A stretch of 64,000 nt of DNA from Nocardioides solisilvae. Its GTDB lineage: Bacteria; Actinomycetota; Actinomycetes; Propionibacteriales; Nocardioidaceae. Under the pieces are notes generated by a model, which saw only the letters and a program-made list of their open reading frames with translations, was not told where the DNA came from and searched no databases. The translations under genes were made by a program, and so were the position numbers. The first letter of the stretch is position 1, and every line of letters starts with the position of its first letter. The stretch is from contig NZ_QHKX01000003.1 of assembly GCF_003194625.1 (NCBI RefSeq), positions 620,001 through 684,000 of the forward strand, given 5' to 3'. Of the stretch, positions 24,659-35,135 are shown piece after piece.

Positions 24659-25804
24659 GAAAAGAACCGGCGTCCGCGCCCCCGCCTCCTGCTCGCCCTG
24701 CCGGCCGCCGTGGCCCTCCTCCTCGGCCTCGACGCCGGCCTCGACCTCCTCGGGACGTGGGCCCCGATCACCGCGGGCCGGCTCGCCGACTCCCACGGGA
24801 TCCTCATGGTGCTCGGCTTCGTCGGCGCCCTCGTCGCCCTCGAGCGGGCCGTCGCCCTGGCCAACGCCGGCCCACGGCTGGGCTACGCCGCCCCCGCCCT
24901 GCTGTCCGCGGGCGCGCTCGGCCAGCTGCACCCGGCCGCGGCCCCTGCGGCGAGGGTCGCCCTGGTCCTGGGAGCCCTCGCCCTCGTGGCCACCTACGTG
25001 CCGCTGTGGCGCCGACAGCGCGACGACGCCGTCCTCGTCCAGGCGCTGGGCGCGGTCCTGGCGCTCGGCGCCACCCTGCTGGGGGCCGGGGGCGTGCCGG
25101 TGCCTGCGCTGCTCCCGTGGCTCGCCGGCTTCCTCGTGCTCACCATCGTGGGCGAGCGGCTCGAGCTGGCGCGGCTCCAGGTCCCCGCGGCAGGCGCCAC
25201 GCTCCTGGTCCGCCTGGTCCTCGCCTTCTGCGCCGGGGTGCCGGCCAGCCTGCTCTGGCCCCGGGTGGGCGCCGCCCTCCTCGGGCTGACGCTCGCCGCG
25301 CTCGCCGGCTGGCTGCTCCGCCACGACGTGGCCCGGCACACCGCCGCGCGCGGCACCGGCCTCGCCCGCTTCATGGGCCTGAGCATGCTCGCCGGCCAGG
25401 CGTGGCTCGCCGTCGCCGCCGCGCTGTGGCTCGTCGGGGGGCCGACCACGAGCGGGCCGGCGTACGACGCCCTGGTCCACGCGGTCTTCCTCGGCTTCAC
25501 GATGTCGATGGTCGTCGCCCACGCCCCGGTGATCCTGCCGGCCGTCTCCGGCGTGCCCGTCCCCTTCCACCCGGTGATGTACGTGCCGGTGGCCGCCCTG
25601 CAGCTCTCCCTCGTCGTCCGGCTCTGGCTCGGCGACGCCCTCGGGCTCGAGGTCGCCCGCCAGGCCGGCGGCGTGGTCAACGTGCTGGCCGTGCTCGGCT
25701 TCCTCGGCTGCGTGGCGTGGTCGGCGTCGCGACGCCCGGCGGAGCCGCCTCCGGCGCACCGCCCCGCGGCCCCGGTGCCCGCGCTGGCCGGGAGCCCCGC
25801 GTGA
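24656..25804 (+). CDS. Polytopic membrane protein, NnrS-like, in nirK operon
   Basis: 382 residues, almost entirely hydrophobic, about 11-12 helices. Conserved-looking histidines lie in SHGILMVLGFVGALVALERA, in LVHAVFLGFTMSMVVAHAPVILP and in PVPFHPVMYV. The pattern recalls NnrS, a heme/copper membrane protein linked to NO metabolism, but I cannot assign it firmly. The Pro/Ala-rich end overlaps the next gene by GTGA, so it is tightly coupled to the NirK fusion. Possible roles are heme or copper handling, or relief from NO stress. Confidence 0.7.
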   Translation: MEKNRRPRPRLLLALPAAVALLLGLDAGLDLLGTWAPITAGRLADSHGILMVLGFVGALVALERAVALANAGPRLGYAAPALLSAGALGQLHPAAAPAARVALVLGALALVATYVPLWRRQRDDAVLVQALGAVLALGATLLGAGGVPVPALLPWLAGFLVLTIVGERLELARLQVPAAGATLLVRLVLAFCAGVPASLLWPRVGAALLGLTLAALAGWLLRHDVARHTAARGTGLARFMGLSMLAGQAWLAVAAALWLVGGPTTSGPAYDALVHAVFLGFTMSMVVAHAPVILPAVSGVPVPFHPVMYVPVAALQLSLVVRLWLGDALGLEVARQAGGVVNVLAVLGFLGCVAWSASRRPAEPPPAHRPAAPVPALAGSPA

Positions 25805-28473
25805 GCGCGGCGACCCGCGGCTTCTGGCCGATGCGCGACCTGCCCACGGTCGCCTGGCTGCTGGCGACCGTCGCCGCCACGGTCCTGCACCCGTGGGTCA
25901 GCGCCCCTCGCTGGCTGATGGTCCACCTCCTGGTGCTCGGCGCCGTCGGCCACGCGATCCTCGTCTGGAGCCGCTACTTCGCCGACACCCTGCTGCGCTG
26001 CGAGCCGACGCCCCGCCGCCCCCAGGACCTGCGCCTCGGCCTCTTCAACGCGGGCGTGGTGGCGGTCGTCGCGGGCGTCCTCTCCAGCACCTGGGCCGCG
26101 ACGGCCGCAGGCGCCGCCGCCGTCGTGCTCGCGGTCGGCTGGCACGGCGTGGTCCTGGCCCGGCAGCTGCGCCGGGCCCTCGCGGCGCGGTTCGCGCCGA
26201 CGGTGCGCTACTACGTCGCCGCCGCCTGCCTGCTCCCCTTCGGTGCCGGCCTGGGCGCCTGGCTGGCCCGGGACCTGCCGACCCCCCTGCACGAGCAGGC
26301 CCGCGCCGCCCACGTCGCCCTCAACGTCTTCGGGTGGATCGGGCTCACCGTGCTCGGCACCCTGGTCACGCTCTGGCCGACGATGCTGCGCACCCGGATC
26401 GCCGACGGCGCCGAGCGCGCCGCGCGCCGGGCCCTCCCCCTGCTGGTGGGCGGCCTGCTCCTCATGGTCGCGACCGCGCTGGCCGACCTCCGGCCGGGCT
26501 ACGTGGCCGGGCTCGCGGTCTACGCCGGCGGCGTCGCGGTGCTGGCCGTCCCGGCGGTGGCGACCGTGCGCGCCAAGGCGCCCGCCCACTTCGCCCCGTG
26601 GTCGGTGCTCGCCGCCCTCGGCTGGCTGGTGGCCTGCCTGGCCTGGCTGGTGCTCCGGGCCGGGACGGCGTCGGACTGGCTCGAGGTCGACGCCGCCCTC
26701 GGCCAGGTCACCCCCCTGCTGGCCGCCGGCTTCGCCGCGCAGGTGCTGCTCGGGGCCACCTCCTACCTGGTCCCCGTCGTCCTCGGCGGCGGACCCGGAC
26801 CCGTGCGCGCGGCCAACCGGGTGCTGGACTCCGGGGCCGGCTGGCGGCTGGTGGTGGCCAACGCCGGCCTCATGCTCTGCGCCCTCCCGGTGCCGGGACC
26901 GGTCCGGGTGCTGGTCTCCGTGCTGGTCGTGGCCGCCCTCGCGTCCTTCGTCCCGCTCCTCTTCGCGGCCATGCGGGCCTCCCGCCGGGCGCGAGCCACG
27001 GGGGACGCCGCGAGGGACGCCGTGGGCGACGCCGTACGCCGCGGGGCACCGGACGACGCCCGTCCGCAGGGCCAGCGGACGGGCCTGGTCGCCGCCGGCG
27101 TCGCCACGCTGCTGGTCGCCGTCGCGGCGGGCGTCGCGCTCGACCCCACCGCCCTGGACGCGCCCCGGGCCTCCGCGGCCGCAGGGGTGACCGCGACCGG
27201 GGCGACCACGGAGGTCGAGGTCGTCGCGAAGGACATGCGGTTCCACCCCGACACCCTCGAGGTCCCCGCCGGGAACCGCCTCGTCATCACGCTGCGCAAC
27301 GCCGACGACGGCGACCTGCACGACCTGGTCCTGGAGACCGGCGCCCGGACGGCCCGCCTCGCGCCGGGCGAGAGCGAGGTGCTCGACGTCGGCGTGGTGG
27401 GTCGCGACCTGGGCGGCTGGTGCTCCGTCGTCGGTCACCACCAGCGCGGCATGGCGCTCACCGTCGAGGTGACCGGGACCCCCGGCGACCACGCGACGAC
27501 CCCGGGGGCCCCCGCGGCGGGCCATGCCGACGGCCACGCCTCCCACGAGCCGACGAGCACCTACGCCGACGGCAGCGCCGCCGACCTGGGCCGGACCCCG
27601 GCCGCCGACTTCGAGGCCGCGCCCGCGGCCCTGCCGCCGCTGCCTCCCCGCGGGCCCGGGGCCCGGCCCCGGGTGCACCGGCGGACGCTGACCGTCACCG
27701 ACTCGGTGCGCGAAGTGGCCCCCGGCGTGACCCAGACGCTGTGGACCTACGGCGGCACGGCCCCCGGCCCGACGCTGCACGGCCGGGTGGGCGACGTCTT
27801 CGTCATCACGCTCGTCAACGACGGGAGCATCGGCCACTCGATCGACTTCCACGCCGGCGCCCTGGCCCCCGACCGGCCGATGCGGACCATCGCCCCCGGG
27901 GAGTCGCTGACCTACCGGTTCACCGCCACCCGGGCGGGCGTGTGGATGTACCACTGCTCCACGATGCCGATGTCGGCCCACATCGCCAACGGCATGTTCG
28001 GCGCCGTGGTGATCGAGCCGCCCGGCCTGCCCGAGGTCGAACGGTCCTACGTGGTCGTCCAGTCCGAGCTCTACCTCGGCGCCCCGGGCGGGGAGGTGGA
28101 CGCCGACGCGCTGGCCGCGGAGCGCCCCGACGCGGTGGTCTTCAACGGCTACGCCGACCAGTACGTCCACCGGCCGCTGCCGGCGCGGGTCGGCGAGCGC
28201 GTGCGGGTGTGGGTGCTCTCCGCCGGCCCCAACCGGGACCTGGCCTTCCACGTGGTCGGCGGGCAGTTCGACCGGGTCTGGAGCGAGGGCGACTGGCGCC
28301 TCGGCGACGCCCGCGCACCCGCGCGGCACACCGGGTCCCAGACGCTCGGCCTGATGGCCTCCCAGGGCGGCTTCGTCGAGCTCGCCTTCCCCGAGCCGGG
28401 CCACTACCCCTTCGTCAACCACGTGATGGTCGACGCCGAGCGGGGGGCGCGCGGCCTCTTCGAGGTGCGCTGA
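25801..28473 (+). CDS. nirK: Membrane-cupredoxin-copper nitrite reductase fusion (NirK-type)
   Basis: 890 residues. Residues ~10-460 hold about 12-13 membrane helices of unknown function. A cupredoxin (~470-562) has type-1 copper ligands His507, Cys541, His546/547 and Met551. The C-terminal two-domain NirK/AniA part (~630-890) has His679, Asp682 and His684 (HSIDFH), His718-Cys719 (MYHCSTMPM), His727, Met732, catalytic His817 (FHVVGG) and His874 (FVNHVM). All type-1, type-2 and catalytic residues are present. It should reduce nitrite to NO outside the membrane, with the extra cupredoxin as a built-in electron donor. GTG start overlaps the upstream gene. Confidence 0.88.
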   Translation: MSAATRGFWPMRDLPTVAWLLATVAATVLHPWVSAPRWLMVHLLVLGAVGHAILVWSRYFADTLLRCEPTPRRPQDLRLGLFNAGVVAVVAGVLSSTWAATAAGAAAVVLAVGWHGVVLARQLRRALAARFAPTVRYYVAAACLLPFGAGLGAWLARDLPTPLHEQARAAHVALNVFGWIGLTVLGTLVTLWPTMLRTRIADGAERAARRALPLLVGGLLLMVATALADLRPGYVAGLAVYAGGVAVLAVPAVATVRAKAPAHFAPWSVLAALGWLVACLAWLVLRAGTASDWLEVDAALGQVTPLLAAGFAAQVLLGATSYLVPVVLGGGPGPVRAANRVLDSGAGWRLVVANAGLMLCALPVPGPVRVLVSVLVVAALASFVPLLFAAMRASRRARATGDAARDAVGDAVRRGAPDDARPQGQRTGLVAAGVATLLVAVAAGVALDPTALDAPRASAAAGVTATGATTEVEVVAKDMRFHPDTLEVPAGNRLVITLRNADDGDLHDLVLETGARTARLAPGESEVLDVGVVGRDLGGWCSVVGHHQRGMALTVEVTGTPGDHATTPGAPAAGHADGHASHEPTSTYADGSAADLGRTPAADFEAAPAALPPLPPRGPGARPRVHRRTLTVTDSVREVAPGVTQTLWTYGGTAPGPTLHGRVGDVFVITLVNDGSIGHSIDFHAGALAPDRPMRTIAPGESLTYRFTATRAGVWMYHCSTMPMSAHIANGMFGAVVIEPPGLPEVERSYVVVQSELYLGAPGGEVDADALAAERPDAVVFNGYADQYVHRPLPARVGERVRVWVLSAGPNRDLAFHVVGGQFDRVWSEGDWRLGDARAPARHTGSQTLGLMASQGGFVELAFPEPGHYPFVNHVMVDAERGARGLFEVR

Positions 28474-28498
28474 GGCGGGCGCCGGCGCGCGACGGGGT

Positions 28499-29590
28499 TC
28501 AGCCCCGCAGGTGGCGCCTGAGGAACCGCACGGTCGTCTCCATCGAGGCGGTCCACTGCGGACCGAAGGCGTGCTGCTCGCCCTCGTAGACCTCGAGCCG
28601 GCTCCGCACGCCGGCCTCCCGCATCAGCCGGTGCGTGGTGCGCGCCCAGGGCAGCGGGCAGGAGTCATCGAGGGTGCCGTGGTGGGACAGCACGGGGACG
28701 TCGATCCGGTCGAAGAACGTCCGCGGCGAGAGCCCGGCCCAGAAGCCGGGCCGACGCTCCGGCGTCCCGAACCGGCCGAAGAGCCGCTCGGCGTTCTCGG
28801 GCCGCTCCGGGATGGTCCAGCGGCGCAGGTTGTCGAGGTAGGCCGAGCTCACCGAGGCGTAGAGCACCGCCGCGTCCACCAGGTCGGGCTGGGCGACGAG
28901 CGCGTTCATGGTGACCCCGCCGCCCATCGAACGCCCCAGCATCGCCATCCGGTCGCCGTCGACCTTCGGCTCCGCCGCCAGCGCGTGGACGGCGTTGACC
29001 GCGTCGCGCGTGTAGCCCAGCCGGGTCTCGCGGTCCAGGTCGCTCGCCGGGTCGGAGCCCGCGTGGCCGCGGTAGTCGGTGTGCAGGACGGCGAAACCCT
29101 GCCGGGCCAGGAAGTCCTGCTCGCGGCTCAGGCCCTGACCGGTGACGTAGACCGACGGCTCGATGTAGCCGTGGTTGAGCACCACCCCGGGGAACGGCCC
29201 CTTCCCCTTCGGCAGGAGCAGCACCCCGGAGACCCGCAGGTCGCCGCTGCGGTAGCGGACCTCCCACTCGGTGTAGGCCTCGTCGTCCACCGAGACCCGC
29301 AGCCGCCGGGGTCTTTCGCTGCTGAACTCCTCGGCCATCAACGCGGGCAGGGAGTACGGCGACCGCACGGACGGCAGCCCGGCCGCCGGCGCTCCCCCTC
29401 CCGAGGGGGTGGCCGACGGCGCACCCTCCCCCGAGGGGGCGCCGGACGCCGACGACGTGGCGGACGCCGACGGCGTGCCGGGCGTGGTCTCCGACGGGGT
29501 GCGCCGCATCTTCGCGGCGTCGTCGGTGCAGCCGCCCAGGACGAGCGCGCAGCAGACCGCGAGCGCGGCGACGGCGCGGGCCGGGGTCAT
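28499..29590 (-). CDS. Secreted lipoprotein alpha/beta hydrolase
   Basis: 363 residues. The signal peptide ends in lipobox LVLGGC (Cys21), so it is predicted to be a lipid-anchored surface protein. A Ser/Thr/Pro/Gly linker leads to an alpha/beta hydrolase: oxyanion region NHGYIEP, nucleophile in GRSMGGG, acid in HGTLDDSCP and His in GEQHAFGP. It resembles dienelactone hydrolase or S9-type esterase/peptidase families. Substrate unknown. It is convergent with nirK, with only 25 bases between. Confidence 0.88.
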   Translation of the reverse strand: MTPARAVAALAVCCALVLGGCTDDAAKMRRTPSETTPGTPSASATSSASGAPSGEGAPSATPSGGGAPAAGLPSVRSPYSLPALMAEEFSSERPRRLRVSVDDEAYTEWEVRYRSGDLRVSGVLLLPKGKGPFPGVVLNHGYIEPSVYVTGQGLSREQDFLARQGFAVLHTDYRGHAGSDPASDLDRETRLGYTRDAVNAVHALAAEPKVDGDRMAMLGRSMGGGVTMNALVAQPDLVDAAVLYASVSSAYLDNLRRWTIPERPENAERLFGRFGTPERRPGFWAGLSPRTFFDRIDVPVLSHHGTLDDSCPLPWARTTHRLMREAGVRSRLEVYEGEQHAFGPQWTASMETTVRFLRRHLRG

Positions 29591-29648
29591 CCCCCCACGG
29601 TAGCCAGCCGGCGGGCGCCCGTCAGCCGCCTGCCGTCGGGCTCCGGCG

Positions 29649-30887
29649 TCAGCTGCGCAGGGGGTCGAAGGGCCGCAGCGGCTCGGGCAGCACCCCGGTG
29701 ACGATCCGCTCGGCCAGCAGCCGGCCCGTGACCGGTCCGAGGGTGATGCCCCACATCCCGTGACCGCCGGCGACGAAGACCCGGTCCGACCGCGTCGCGC
29801 CGACGAGCGGCAGGCCGTCGGGGGTGCACGGCCGGGCCCCCACCCACTCGTCGCGCCGGGAGCCCAGCTCGGCCCCGCGCAGCAGCGGCCGCGCGGCGTC
29901 GACGATGGCCTCGATCCGGCGGGTGTCGAGCCCGGCGTCGGCGGGCCGGAACTCCATCATCCCCGCGATCCGGAGCCGGTCCCCGTCGGGCGTGCAGGCG
30001 ACCCGCTGCGCGGGGAAGTAGACCGGGCCGGCCGGCACCGGGTCGATCGGGACCGTGAACGAGTAGCCGCGCCCGGCCTGCACAGGCAGGCTCACGCCGA
30101 AGGGCTTGGCCAGCTGGTTGAGCCAGGCCCCCGAGGCGATCACGACGGCGTCGTAGGCCTCCCCCGCCACCTGCACCTGGTCGCCGCGCTGCTTGACGGT
30201 GTCGACCTGGACCCCGCTGACGATCCGGGCACCGCGGTGCCGGACCTGCTCGGCCAGCGCGGCGACGTACGTGCTGGGCGTGAGGTAGCGCTGCCCGTCG
30301 AGGCGGATGGCGGCCCCGATCGCCGGTGAGAGCGCCGGCTCCAGGGCCCTGGCCTCGTCGCCGGTGAGGACGTCGTACTCGAGCGGCTGCCCGCTGGCGC
30401 GGATGTGCTCGATCTCCTCGAGCAGGGTGGCCCGCTCCGCGGGCGTGCGGTACGCCGCGAGGAACGGCCTGGCCTCGGGCGTCGGCGCCTCGACGCCCCC
30501 CTCGCGCAACCGGTCGAAGTCGTCGAGCGCGAGCGAGTTGACGGGCACCAGCGCCCGCATCGCCTCCCGCCACCGGGGCATCGTGGAGTTGCGGGCGAAG
30601 CGGACGAGGAACGACAGCAGCCGGCGGTCGGTGGAGAGGGGGACGTAGACCGGGGACTTCGGGCTGACCACCGCGCGGATCCCGTACTTGAGCACGGCCG
30701 GCTCGGGCAGCGGCGTGGCGAGGCCCGGGGTCAGCCAGCCCGCGTTGCCCCACGAGGAGCCGGCCGCGACCCCCGTCCGGTCCAGCACCGTGACCCGCAC
30801 GCCCTGCTCCTGGAGGAACCAGGCCGTCGCCAGCCCGACCATGCCCGCCCCGACGACCGCCACGTGCTCAGGCCTCTGCGCTCCCAT
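29649..30887 (-). CDS. FAD-dependent D-amino-acid dehydrogenase (DadA family)
   Basis: 412 residues. An N-terminal FAD dinucleotide fold (VAVVGAGMVGLATAWFL), the DadA segment GSSWGNAGWLTPG, and C-terminal GLPLVGATRSDRVFVAGGHGMWGITLGPVTGRLLAE are present. It should oxidise D-amino acids (classically D-alanine) to 2-oxo acids, passing electrons to the respiratory chain. ATG at 30887 is chosen because it directly precedes the FAD strand; the upstream frame lacks conserved sequence. It lies downstream of groEL but is separated by a hairpin. Confidence 0.9.
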   Translation of the reverse strand: MGAQRPEHVAVVGAGMVGLATAWFLQEQGVRVTVLDRTGVAAGSSWGNAGWLTPGLATPLPEPAVLKYGIRAVVSPKSPVYVPLSTDRRLLSFLVRFARNSTMPRWREAMRALVPVNSLALDDFDRLREGGVEAPTPEARPFLAAYRTPAERATLLEEIEHIRASGQPLEYDVLTGDEARALEPALSPAIGAAIRLDGQRYLTPSTYVAALAEQVRHRGARIVSGVQVDTVKQRGDQVQVAGEAYDAVVIASGAWLNQLAKPFGVSLPVQAGRGYSFTVPIDPVPAGPVYFPAQRVACTPDGDRLRIAGMMEFRPADAGLDTRRIEAIVDAARPLLRGAELGSRRDEWVGARPCTPDGLPLVGATRSDRVFVAGGHGMWGITLGPVTGRLLAERIVTGVLPEPLRPFDPLRS

Positions 30888-30974
30888 GGGGGCAGCATGC
30901 CCCTTTTCTGTGACACACGCCACTCGAATCGGCGGGTTCCTGTCACAGGCCCTCGGGGAGTCCGGGCACGACAA

Positions 30975-31002
30975 CAGGGCCCCCGCCGAAGCGAGGGCCC
31001 TG
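30975..31002 (-). terminator. Terminator-like hairpin after groEL
   Basis: CAGGGCCC (30975-30982) pairs perfectly with GGGCCCTG (30995-31002) around a 12-base loop, about 100 bases past the groEL stop and before the DadA gene. Confidence 0.65.
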
Positions 31003-31104
31003 CTGGTGGTGCGTGGAACTCAGAAGTCTGTCCCGATGGGACTTCCTCCCTACGCAGGGACGGTCACGGTCAGCGCTCGGCGACCGGACCGCCCCCTGCT
31101 CCGG

Positions 31105-32886
<1,782 letters not shown>

Positions 32887-32892
32887 TCATGT

Positions 32893-32919
32893 TTAGCACT
32901 CGCCCCCCGAGAGTGCAAA
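32893..32919. promoter_or_regulatory. CIRCE element 2 (HrcA operator), distal
   Basis: TTAGCACTC-N9-GAGTGCAAA differs from the CIRCE consensus TTAGCACTC-N9-GAGTGCTAA at one base. It predicts HrcA repression and heat induction of groEL. The two elements are separated by 8 bases. Confidence 0.93.
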
Positions 32920-32969
32920 CGCCGCCCCCCGGGGGTCCGGGGGACGGCGTCGGCGGGCGGGCGCGTGCT

Positions 32970-34562
32970 TCAGATGGGCAGTCGGAGCAGTCGGATCCCG
33001 CTCGAGACCTGGGCGATCGCGGTCTTGAAGATGGGTCCCAGCTCGGATCCCGCCGCGGCACAGAAGAAGAAGTCGCCGTCGGCGTTCTCAAGCCCGCGCT
33101 GGGTCGGGTCGGAGCAGTCGCTCGCGGTGCTCGGCTGCTTCGTCTCGGGGTGGGGCGAGGCGGCCGCGGCCAGGTAGTCGCGGACCTTTTCCCCACCGGT
33201 CTGCCACGGGATCGCGGGGTCGTTCCTGTTGTGCTTGCGGGTCACGGTGCACCCGGCCGTCCCGGCCTGCCCGAAACCGACCGTGATGACGGTGATGTTC
33301 AGGGCCTTCGCCTCGGCGGCGATCCTCTCCAGGTTCTTGCACCCGTCGAGCCCTGCCGACGTCGCGACGTAGTTCTTGCACCAGTAGCGCAGGCTGACGT
33401 CGGAGTAGTTGGAGGGGTAGTAGTCGTCGCCGTAGCTGTTGGCGCAGTAGCCGTTGCCACCCGCGCCGAAGTCGGTGTCGTTCCCCAGTCCGGTGTAGGA
33501 CCCGCCCATGGTCTCGTCCGGCTGCCCGTCGGTCTCGAAGATCAGCACCTTCTTGGGGGTCCCGCCCCGGGTGGCGTTGGTGAGGAGGTACCGGGCCGCT
33601 CCCTTGAGCGCCGCCGCCAGGTGGGTGCCGTGCTTCGGGGACTCGGGCAGGCAGTCGACCCCCTTCACCAGGGCACTGTTGGTGTTGAGCGTCGGCGTGG
33701 CCGCTGACGTCAGGTAGTCGGTGGAAAAGCCGATCGGCACCCACTTGCCGTCCGCGGCGCTCGAAGCCTCGGAAGCGTTCGTCTGGCACTGCCACGAGTA
33801 GAGGCTGTTGGCCGTGGCGTGCAGGGTCCCGAAGGCCACGTGGTGCAGCGAGGGCGTCATCGTCTTGAGCGAATCGAGGATCGCGTCCTTCATGAGCTCC
33901 CGGTCGGCCGGCTGCATGGATCGCGTCCGGTCGGCCATGAAGACGACGTCCATGGGGTTCGGCACCTCGGACCCGCACGACCCCGTGCACGCGGTGGCCA
34001 CCTGGTTGCCCGTGCTGCCCTCCTGGTAGCCGATCGCCGGGGCGAACGCGTAGGGCACCACGTCGGAGTCGGCCACCCGGATGGTGTTGCACTTGGGGGC
34101 CGAGTCGGGGCACGGGATGGCGCAGATGGCGGCGTCGCACTTCAGCCCGGGGTACTTCGCGGCGGTGTACGGAGCGCCGGCCCCGGGGTCGCAGGTTCCG
34201 GGGATGTGAGAGGCGTTCACCTCGAAAGAGGCACCCACGGGCTTGGAGCCCACGACGCACCAGAGATCGATCGTCGGGTTGGCCGCGCCGTCGACCTGGC
34301 GGGCCGCCGCCAGGGCGTCCTTGCGGGCCGCCACTGCGTCCGGCAGTGCCGAGGCGCCCGCCTGGGCCGACTGGTCGAGCGTGTCGCGGAGCACCTGCTT
34401 GGCGGCGACGTTGCTGGCGATGTCGACGCCGATGGCCGCCAGCGCCACGAGGAGGATCACGAGCATGGACATCAGCACGGCGTAGGCGCCCCGCTCGTCG
34501 CGTGGGCGGCGCAGCAGGGACAGGCGGGGGCGAGGACGCCCGCCGGAGGCGCGGGGGCTCAT
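32970..34562 (-). CDS. TadG-like pilus protein with von Willebrand A domain
   Basis: 530 residues. A short basic N-terminus and one membrane helix (~27-48, AVLMSMLVILLVALAAIGVDIAS) are typical of TadE/TadG pseudopilin-like proteins. A Cys-rich segment (~100-200) precedes a vWA-like domain starting PMDVVFMADRTRSM. The metal site reads Asp211-x-Thr-x-Ser215 instead of the usual DxSxS. LIFETDGQPDE and ITVITVGFGQ are further vWA strands. The surface-exposed part is probably disulfide-bonded. The ATG overlaps the TadE gene stop (ATGA). Confidence 0.82.
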   Translation of the reverse strand: MSPRASGGRPRPRLSLLRRPRDERGAYAVLMSMLVILLVALAAIGVDIASNVAAKQVLRDTLDQSAQAGASALPDAVAARKDALAAARQVDGAANPTIDLWCVVGSKPVGASFEVNASHIPGTCDPGAGAPYTAAKYPGLKCDAAICAIPCPDSAPKCNTIRVADSDVVPYAFAPAIGYQEGSTGNQVATACTGSCGSEVPNPMDVVFMADRTRSMQPADRELMKDAILDSLKTMTPSLHHVAFGTLHATANSLYSWQCQTNASEASSAADGKWVPIGFSTDYLTSAATPTLNTNSALVKGVDCLPESPKHGTHLAAALKGAARYLLTNATRGGTPKKVLIFETDGQPDETMGGSYTGLGNDTDFGAGGNGYCANSYGDDYYPSNYSDVSLRYWCKNYVATSAGLDGCKNLERIAAEAKALNITVITVGFGQAGTAGCTVTRKHNRNDPAIPWQTGGEKVRDYLAAAASPHPETKQPSTASDCSDPTQRGLENADGDFFFCAAAGSELGPIFKTAIAQVSSGIRLLRLPI

Positions 34563-35005
34563 TCGAACCTCATCTCTGCGGTGCGCGTCAGGTCGATGCC
34601 GCCGGGGAAGAAGATGCCGACCGGGGTCAGCATCTTGTGCTGGTACTTGATGGTCACGACCGCGGCCCCACCGGGAGCCCTGTCGGCGTCGTAGCTGCCG
34701 CAGGCGGCGCCCACCCCACCTGGGGAGGGCGGGGGCTTGCGGCACGTGACGGTGATGAACACGTTGGAGGCGTCCCCGACGGACGCGGTCCCAGTGCGCG
34801 CCACGGTCTCGACCTGTGCCTTGGTGAGGTTGAAGCTCGCCTCGCGGGCGGCGTCCCGCGCAGCGTTGTTGATCATCGACCCGCGGTTGATCGCGTAGCC
34901 GAAGTCGATGATGCCGAAGAGCAGGAGCAGGAAGATCGGCAGGATGAGCGCGAACTCGACCGCGGAAGCTCCCCGCTCACCGCGGTGCCTACGACGTACC
35001 GACAT
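34559..35005 (-). CDS. TadE-like pilus assembly protein
   Basis: 148 residues. The sequence RGERGASAVEFALILPIFLLLLFGIIDFG is a near-perfect TadE motif: a prepilin-like site with conserved Glu followed by one helix. The remainder is a small outer domain with a CRKPPPSPGG-C pair. ATG at 35005 has GAGGAGA upstream. It is coupled to the TadG-like gene by ATGA. No tadABC, prepilin or peptidase genes lie in this window. Confidence 0.88.
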   Translation of the reverse strand: MSVRRRHRGERGASAVEFALILPIFLLLLFGIIDFGYAINRGSMINNAARDAAREASFNLTKAQVETVARTGTASVGDASNVFITVTCRKPPPSPGGVGAACGSYDADRAPGGAAVVTIKYQHKMLTPVGIFFPGGIDLTRTAEMRFE

Positions 35006-35135
35006 GGGTCTCCTCAAGCGCCTCGCGCCGGCCAGGCTCCACGGCGGGACTACCAGTGGGTAGGGCACAGCGAGTCGACTGTACGAACGCCCCCGGAGCG
35101 CTGCGAGAGGTTCGGCCCAAAATGGCCCGAACGGT

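Noticed and set aside
30888..30974. A riboswitch before the DadA gene
   Set aside because: Only short TGTGAC/GTCACA half-sites were seen (around 30909-30947); no conserved RNA core could be drawn.
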